Assembly: GCA_013368315.1 (NCBI GenBank)
Contig: JAACJM010000258.1
Coordinates: 51,105 to 115,104, forward strand
Direction of reading: 5' to 3'
DNA: 64,000 bases
Source of the DNA: Tetrapyrgos nigripes
Taxonomy: Eukaryota > Basidiomycota > Agaricomycetes > Agaricales > Campanellaceae
Shown: in pieces, positions 57,800-64,000 of the stretch
Numbering within the stretch: the stretch's first letter is position 1
Layout: each line of letters opens with the position of its first letter
Translations under genes and position numbers: made by a program
The notes under the pieces: generated by a model
Databases searched by the model: none
What the model was told of the DNA's origin: nothing
The model's input: the letters and a program-made list of their open reading frames with translations, nothing else

Positions 57800-58444
57800 C
57801 CTGACATCGCCTTTGCAGTCTTCAAAATGGCACAGCATTCAGCAAACCTGTCTATTGATCATTTAAACAAAGCTCTTTGGATTTGTTGTTACCTTCTTGG
57901 TACTCGGCATTACGCTCTAGTGTACGATGGATCCAAGAAAAAGATCACAAATGCTGATCCATTAGGAACTGGTCTTGCTGCTTACACAGACTCAGACTGG
58001 GGATCAGACCCAAACACTCGACGATCACATACTGGCTTCTTCCTAACATTAGCCTGTGCCTCCTTCAGCTGGGTCTCTAGAGCTCAAAACACAATTGCAC
58101 TAAGCTCTACTGAAGCTGAATACATGGCACTAAGTGATTGTAGTCATCAAGTCATCTGGATCAAATCTCTCTTAGAAAAGATCAACATGAAAATGAAACC
58201 AGTGAACATTCATGGGGATAATCAAGGCTCTATCTTTATTGCATCTAATCCTGTTACAGAAAAACGTTCAAAACATATAGACGTTAAGTATCACATCATT
58301 CATGAACATGTCACAAACAAGAACGTAACAGTAAAATTCATAGATGGAAGTAATAACCCCGCCAACATGTTTACAAAAAATCTTGGCAAGCAAAAATTCG
58401 AGAAGTTTAGGTCACAACTAGGACTTCAGTTCTATACAAGCTAA
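57800..58444 (+). pseudogene. Copia RNase H, longest intact part
   Basis: Continuous open reading: DIAFAVFKMAQHSANLS, LAAYTDSDWGSDPNTRRSHT, ISLSSTEAEYMAL-like TIALSSTEAEYMALSDCSHQ, NIHGDNQGSIFIASNPV, KRSKHIDVKYHIIHEHV and ending LGLQFYTS. Catalytic DSDW, STEAEY and DNQ motifs are all present. The open frame begins as far back as 57590. Confidence 0.9.
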
Positions 58445-58551
58445 AGAGCCTTGGTACAATGTATTGATATGTCTTTATATGAAGATTACTTTTGGCTGCT
58501 TATAGTGCCTTTATGTTTACACACATTAACGTGCAGCTTAGCAAGAGGGAG

Positions 58552-58836
58552 TGTTGAATTGGCAGATTAGTAAGCAGCCATCAACATTAGATTATGATAG
58601 TGATAAGATAAGAATCTAATTACTTACGCTTACTGTACCTTATAGTTCTTAGATAAGTAGTCACATGTACTCTCTAGAACAGTATAAAAGGGCTCATAGT
58701 TTGCCCTGTAATAACAAAGAATTCTCCTACATCTCATCGCTCTTAAACCTCTAACAAACCGCTCTAACAAGCACTTTTACATCCCCAGGTAAGTATACAG
58801 TTGCCGCTACGTCAATGGAACATAGCCTGCTCAACA
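58552..58836 (+). repeat. 3' LTR of the copia element
   Basis: Same length as the 5' LTR and in direct orientation. Differences include CpG in this copy against TpG in the 5' copy (TTACGCTT/TTATGCTT, AACCGCTC/AACTGCTC, CTACGTC/CTATGTA). Confidence 0.93.
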
Positions 58837-58912
58837 ATGTTGTCCATTCAAGTTGACGATATCACAATTAAGCAGATTGTTGAGTGAGAATGTGAAGGAC
58901 TCCATCCTGCAC

Positions 58913-60189
58913 TGGGCATCAGAAATCTGCGGGTATGTCATGCGGGTACATGCAGGTACTCATTACCCTTTGCTTATTATGTAGAATCCTAATTGATTAA
59001 GCCTTCTAATGACTCCTTTATTGTGTAGATAGTCTTTTCACAACATGTACAGAGGAGAGTATGTGCAGAGCCTGTTGTGTATCTTAAGAATAGAACGCGC
59101 TGTCGGTATTCGCATAAAATTATTCACACAAGAAGGAAGCTGGACTTATACCTGAAAGGCCTGACCCTGTTGAAGAGGAAGTAGTCCCGGAGAGTGCACA
59201 ACTGCGTAGATCTAAGCGGGTAGCAGATCACACAAAAGAGACTGAGGAGACAGAGAATGATAAAAAATCCAAGAAACAAAGAAAACAATAATGTAGAAAA
59301 CTGACAAAACCACTGAATATATATTTCTGGGAGCCATACAAAGTAGTTCAGAGTTATAAATAAGTGGGAAGACTGGAATGTAAATACAGAGTCCTTGTTA
59401 TCATCCCGTCAAAAGTTAGAATCATGTGTTGAGGCTTTGAGGTTGGTTGAGATCCATGAGAATGATTCTTGAAATTACTGTAGCAGGCGGGTTAGTATAT
59501 AATGCAATACAGCCATTAGTTCTTTCCAACAGACTCTCATACAACATAAAGGTGAGAAACATGGTACCCTACCAGCATCCACCCAGCATCTAGATCACTT
59601 CTAATGGTTTGAAAACAAGGAATGCTGTAGCTTCTGGACTACTAGCCAGTACCTTGACATGCTGAACGTGTAGAAGTGAATTTCTATCATAAATTTTACT
59701 AAACCTCAGTAAGTTTACATTGATCTTGGCTTTTCTAGGAATTGGATGTACAAATACCCTTAGTGAACACATGAAACATTGGCTCAGTGATGAAGTAGAA
59801 TGAGTAGGTTGCATTTACAATGAGAATTATGATAAGCTTTATTCATGTGCAGGCTTCATTTCGAGTCTAAGGGTAATTTTGGTACATAATTCATAGAACA
59901 TTGGCTTGCAGAGAATGAAAATAGTCTCTACTGCATACAATAGGCTTGTGGCAAAAATATCCAGGCTGTTTTGTAGAGAAATACTTGAGTTACCAATGAG
60001 ACTACTGTGGATAGGAGTAAGTGGCTGTGCTTATCCATGCACACTTGAGTTTCACTACACTTCGTTGAAGTCCATTTACAAGCTCTGTGTATACTTTTAC
60101 ACCTCTCTACTATATTACAAATGCCTACATGTATGTCATACATTGTTGAACTCGAATATTTATTGGTACCCGCAGATTTCCCTATACCG
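58913..60189. mobile_element. 9-bp-TSD element copy B, uninterrupted
   Basis: Perfect 9-bp duplications ATCCTGCAC at 58904-58912 and 60190-60198. The left end is TGGGCATCAGAAATCTGCGG; the right end reversed is CGGTATAGGGAAATCTGCGG. The 1,277-bp body matches copy A, including the charged tail relic near 59150-59290, and shows the single TA where copy A carries the Tc1 element. The right subterminal array is shorter than in copy A. Confidence 0.88.
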
Positions 60190-60198
60190 ATCCTGCAC

Positions 60199-61177
60199 AG
60201 CTGCTGGGCAAAAGTATTAATGTAGGAGACAGAGCGAGGGCCTTTTAGGACTTATGATACGGGTGCCTTGAGGTACTGATGCTCTAACATTAGCTGTAGT
60301 TAACATCAAAGTGTCAACCAATTTCAATATGTCAGGGCACAAAGATGGGGGAGAAAAATTGTTGATCGTTCGGGAGTAAAATTTTTGATGGTGAGAATTT
60401 AGACATGGTTTGGGGACCATGAGATGATGATGATCCCTCGAGAATATCTCAGAAACATCAAAAGCTTGATGCTGAGGAGTGAACTGAGCTCCAGTCTCGT
60501 TTCAATGATTCACTTCATGGCTCACAGGAGGGGCACGGATATTTTCGAGGTTGCTACTAATTTATCAAAACAGGACGCAAAGTGAAGGAGAATCAAACGA
60601 GAATTATCCAAGAATAAACTGTAGAATGAACAGGTAAGGAATACTTGGTAGGCAATACAGTTTGATTTGCATTTGACGTACTTCTCGTGAATAGGGGCTT
60701 GGGGTGATAATCACACACAAAGCCGCAAGCACACCTGAGTATACATATGAGTGAGGACGTATGGAAACACGGGGCATGGAGAATGTGTACCTGAACCAAC
60801 AAGTCATCATGAATCATGATCAAGTGGTTTGTCGATGGCTGCTGGTACCTATCAGAAGCAGACTATCACTTTATCACCATCTTAGAAGTCTGACTGGATC
60901 AAACCGAAATTGGCTGGTCGCATGGAAGGAAAGTTCGGCAATAAGGTCCTGTACCTTGAAATTCGTAGAAGATGGAAATAAAATACACGACTGGTCCGGG
61001 ACCACTTAGGATCAGACAATGATGCATGGTGCATAGAAGGATCCGGAAGATGATCTCTAACCTGCGATATCATCCCTCCCTCTTCCTTCAATCCGTCTCA
61101 ATGTCCTCTGCAACACTTCAAGGACAACAACAGTCTCATCCCTCAGCAGCCCTGATCTCTATGTTCTCAGATCATGG
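60199..61177. other. Stretch with a decayed reading between element B and the membrane-protein gene
   Basis: The sequence joined across element B (MLSIQVDDITIKQIVE before it, QLLGKSINVGDRARAF after it) reads like a broken protein, continuing with fragments such as AEE and NDSLHGSQEGHGYFRG up to about 60560. The family is not recognised. The right part should include the promoter and perhaps a first exon of the membrane-protein gene. Confidence 0.3.
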
Positions 61178-62517
61178 ATGCTAGAAGTGGCCATATCATG
61201 GGTGCTTTGTGGTATTAACGTCACGTTTATGCTCACAATTCTTTATGCTATTTTGTAAGTGTTTATGAACTCATATCTGGATTGTGGCAGACCAGTGATG
61301 AATGTATGCACTATCAGATCACAACAAAAGCGCCGATCGAAGCCACAACTCACCCTTTTCACGCTCGTTGCCTTGATGTTCATCCTCACAATCGGATCTA
61401 CGGTCATTAATACACAATTTATCCTGGTCGAGATTCCAGAAAATGGTTACAATGTCCCAAACATTGCAAAGATTGTACAACTATCAGTGCACTTGCAAAT
61501 CGCAACAGCAATATTTGAGAGATTAAACGTCAGTAGTCTTCACAAGATTTATTGAATTAATTTATATACTTATACCCCCACATTTACGACAACCCAGTAT
61601 GTCATTGGAGATGGAATTGTAATTTGGAGAGCATGGATCCTATTTCCTGGTAATCTACTTGTCAAAGGTGTTCTGACCATGGCTATCATTGCATCTTTTG
61701 GTGAGCCAAGAACTTATTTCCAAGGTTTGACTGTATAATCTCACTTTGACCAATTACGCCAGCTGGTGTAGGTACAGATGCAGGATTTGCCATTACCGCA
61801 GCCCTGCAGAGAACTGAGGATGATGACCAAAGGGTCATATTAGCAATAACAGTGCCTTTGCTGGCCACGAACATCATTGCTACAAGTTTTATAGGATGCA
61901 AAGCTTGGTAGGTTTTCTACTATTCAGATAACTGTTTTTCCACTGACTAAACTTCAAAATTTACATATGTCAAGGTCTCACTATCAAGACATCAGAAAAA
62001 ACCTCAGCCAGTGTGGAAATACAGTTTCCCAAGTTCAAAAGGTTCTATTTTTGCTGGTAGAATCTGGGATTATTTATTGTGCACTTTGGGTTGGTGCTAA
62101 GTGGTCTGGTTGCATCTCTAACTTGACAAATGCTGAAATACTATACCATAATCTTCACAGGTCACATACATGATAATCTCACTGTTGAATGATCAACAGG
62201 CAGCAGCATTCCAGATTTTTGCCATTGCTATGCCTTCTTTAGCAGTACGTGTTTTTAATTCTTGACTCTTTAGTGTTGCTGATGGATCTTCAAATAAGGC
62301 TTTATATCCCATCTTTATCATTCTGGTTGTCACTGTTGAATGGGCTAAAGAAGGGAACAAATCTGCCAATGAAATGTCTCTTTCTCAATCTATCAGGTTT
62401 GCCTCAGCCCAAGCTGCAGCATCTCAGGTGGAGGAGAGTCAGGTAGAAAGTCAGAGTCAGATCCAGGAGGCATCTGCCCGAGAGGAGATCCAAGAGCTGC
62501 ACATTCAGGAGATGTAA
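61178..62517 (+). CDS. Seven-helix membrane protein of unknown function
   Basis: Exons encode WMLEVAISWVLCGINVTFML (helix 1), PQLTLFTLVALMFILTIGST (helix 2) with VINTQFILVEIPENGYN. YVIGDGIVIWRAWILFPGN follows (helix 3 with the family-typical IGD...WRAW). TDAGFAITAALQRTEDDDQR leads to ILAITVPLLATNIIATSFIG (helix 5 region), then QVQKVLFLLVESGIIYCALW, QIFAIAMPSLA, FIILVVTVEWAK and a Gln/Glu/Ser-rich cytosolic tail ending IQELHIQEM. Many agaricomycetes have a large family of such proteins. The start at 61178 is tentative; an upstream exon is possible. The layout is receptor-like, but no function is known. Confidence 0.7.
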
Positions 62518-63139
62518 TCAACCTCGTCTTTTCTTTTTATAGTATTCCTTCAGTATTTGTTTATGTATTCAGTTTTTGGAGTTATGTATGCAGTTCGAGT
62601 CTTTTTCCTTTTCTATCATGCACATACATTTTCGAGGCCTGGAATCCTAATACGTGGAGGCCTACTGCATTTAATCTATAACCGGGTCCTGGAGCACTCA
62701 AACATATGTCTTTTTCCTTCCCCCTGGTACCGTTGTGAAGCTGCTTTTGATGGCTTTCTACTGGTGTAATTTTCGTGTCTGTACATAGACTAGGTATAGA
62801 GATATGAATATTTTACTGTGGACAGCTCACTGTCCATATTCACACTGCAGTTGGACTTGATGTCCAAGATGGCCTCCAGAGCTATCTGGCGAAAGAAAAG
62901 GAGCCTAAGGCTTCAAACCACTCTATCAAGCTGAAAATAAAGGTAGAAGAGCCTAAAATACACATAGGTGCACTGGCCCTCACAAACAACACTGAAGATA
63001 ACTTAGGTTGGTAATCGACCTATTTCAAGTTGAAAAGGAGATTTCAACCTAGAAGCAGGTACCTTAGTTATCAACCTAGAGCAGTAGGTTACTTTTAACC
63101 TGGCTACCTACCCTCAGATAGGGTGATTGGTAGGTTGAC
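62518..63139. other. 3' flank and repeat-like spacer
   Basis: No gene. Between about 62998 and 63140 the words TAGGTTG/CAACCTA and AGGTTA/TAACCT occur repeatedly in both orientations, giving a region able to fold. Its right edge abuts the gypsy fragment. Confidence 0.45.
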
Positions 63140-63998
63140 TTTACAGTGTATAGTACAGAACTGACTAACCATCTGGAAACAGATGGTCAAACTGAAAGGG
63201 TCAACTGGATTTTAGAACAGTACCTCCTCACATTTGTGAACTACGATCAGGGAGGAGTATCTACACTGGTGGAGTTTACCTACAATAACGCTCCTCATTT
63301 GACCACCAACATTTTACCATTCTTCACAAATAAAGGATATCATCCAAAACTGATGATAGGGATTCTGGATCTACCAAACCATGCTGCACAAATGAAAGTA
63401 ACTGAATTACAACATCTGCACAAATACCTCAAAGAACAAATTGAAATAGTCAATCAATCCTATCAACTGCACACCAACCAAAACCAGAACCAGAACCAGA
63501 GCCAGAGCCAGAAGACTGGACAGCAGGAACCCTGGTGTGGTTAAATGGAAACAACATCAAGACTCAACAACCAATGAAAAAATTTGACTACAAGAGATTG
63601 GGGCCTTTCAAAAGGGCAAAGAAAGTATCAAGCCACGCATATGAACTTAAACTTCCTATGACATATTCCATGTCAATTTGTTATCCAAAGTCTATGAGCA
63701 TGAGTTTCCAATCAACAACAACCACTGCCCAAGCCAATTGAAGTAGATGGAGAAGAGGAATACAAGGTCAAAGAAATCCTGGACTCCAAAAGATCAGGAA
63801 GACAGGTGGAATCTTTAGTACATTGGAAGAGTTACAGGCCAGAAGAAGACTCGTATGAACCCTTGTCTGACCTGGAACATGCTATTGAAGCAATATAGGA
63901 CTACATGAGGTTACATCCAGAAAAACCTCAGGTCACAGAAAAGCAAATGGAGGCTTTGAGGAGGGAAAAGGGGCTACATGCAGCACAGGAAATTTAAC
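63140..63998 (+). pseudogene. Ty3/gypsy retrotransposon fragment: integrase end and chromodomain
   Basis: ETDGQTERVNWILEQYLLTF and TYNNAPHLTTNILPFFTNKG are the conserved GQTER...Q / YNN...PF patterns of the gypsy integrase core, followed by LPNHAAQMKVTELQHLHKYL. A second frame reads KKFDYKRLGPFKRAKKVSSH, AYELKLP. A third reads EYKVKEILDSKRSGRQVESL and VHWKSYRPEEDSYEPLSDLE, which is a chromodomain, so this is a chromovirus-type element. Frame changes at about 63540 and 63740 and a stop at about 63898. It starts abruptly at 63140 and runs to the right edge. Confidence 0.88.
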
Positions 63999-64000
63999 AT

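Larger units (their letters stand above)
52951..58836 (+). mobile_element. Ty1/copia LTR retrotransposon, decayed
   Basis: Two 285-bp LTRs (52951-53235, 58552-58836) in direct orientation enclose gag, protease, integrase, reverse transcriptase and RNase H in the copia order. The flanks show ATGTT on the left (one extra T before the LTR) and ATGTT right after it. A polypurine tract GCAAGAGGGAG precedes the 3' LTR. The LTRs differ at about 14 sites by eye, many of them transitions. Multiple frameshifts and stops make it non-functional, and a solo LTR of another family sits inside the protease region. Confidence 0.95.

Noticed and set aside
60761..61009. Open frame METRGMENVYLNQ...
   Set aside because: No similarity to the N-terminus of the membrane-protein family and no hydrophobic segments; likely upstream non-coding sequence.

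Overview
The window is nuclear DNA of a basidiomycete fungus, most likely an agaricomycete. The genes are split by many short introns (about 45-60 nt, GT...AG). Several products belong to families I know mainly from mushroom-forming fungi (DUF6533, DUF6593, a seven-helix membrane protein of the pheromone-receptor-like type). Roughly half of the window is transposable-element DNA of several classes. No rRNA, tRNA or CRISPR was seen.

Left part (1-28.9 kb), gene-dense: a Zn2Cys6 transcription factor running off the left edge; a secreted six-hairpin-glycosidase-like protein; a cytochrome P450; an alpha/beta hydrolase; a medium-chain alcohol dehydrogenase/quinone reductase; an FAD-dependent monooxygenase; a DUF6533 membrane protein; a short-chain dehydrogenase; and a truncated ankyrin-repeat gene. 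P450, hydrolase, MDR, FAD monooxygenase and SDR, with a Zn2Cys6 regulator 6 kb away, look like a set of tailoring or catabolic oxidoreductases. No backbone synthase is visible. Two diverged inverted copies of an unrecognised protein-coding unit lie at about 6.4-8.1 kb and 23.3-25.0 kb.

Middle part (29-49 kb), element-rich: a 9-bp-TSD element family with subterminal repeat arrays (copies at 29.9-35.5, 37.0-38.1 and 58.9-60.2 kb, remnant at 42.1-42.8 kb). The first copy is split by a Tc1/mariner element with TA duplications, a DD34E transposase carrying one premature stop, and a second gene with a SAM-like domain; one end of that element is itself split by an 885-bp insertion. A secreted aspartic protease gene (35.8-40.9 kb) carries two insertions, one of them an hAT-type MITE placed so that its target duplication copies a 5' splice donor. 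Further right are a minus-strand LTR remnant, a 2.6-kb element with ~0.3-kb inverted arms, a second MITE copy and small foldbacks.

Right part (49-64 kb): two convergent DUF6593 genes; a decayed Ty1/copia retrotransposon (52,951-58,836) with a nested solo LTR; another copy of the 9-bp-TSD element; a seven-helix membrane protein gene; and the integrase/chromodomain end of a Ty3/gypsy element running to the right edge. Copy-to-copy differences in several element pairs are often CpG to TpG/CpA, which suggests methylation-linked decay.
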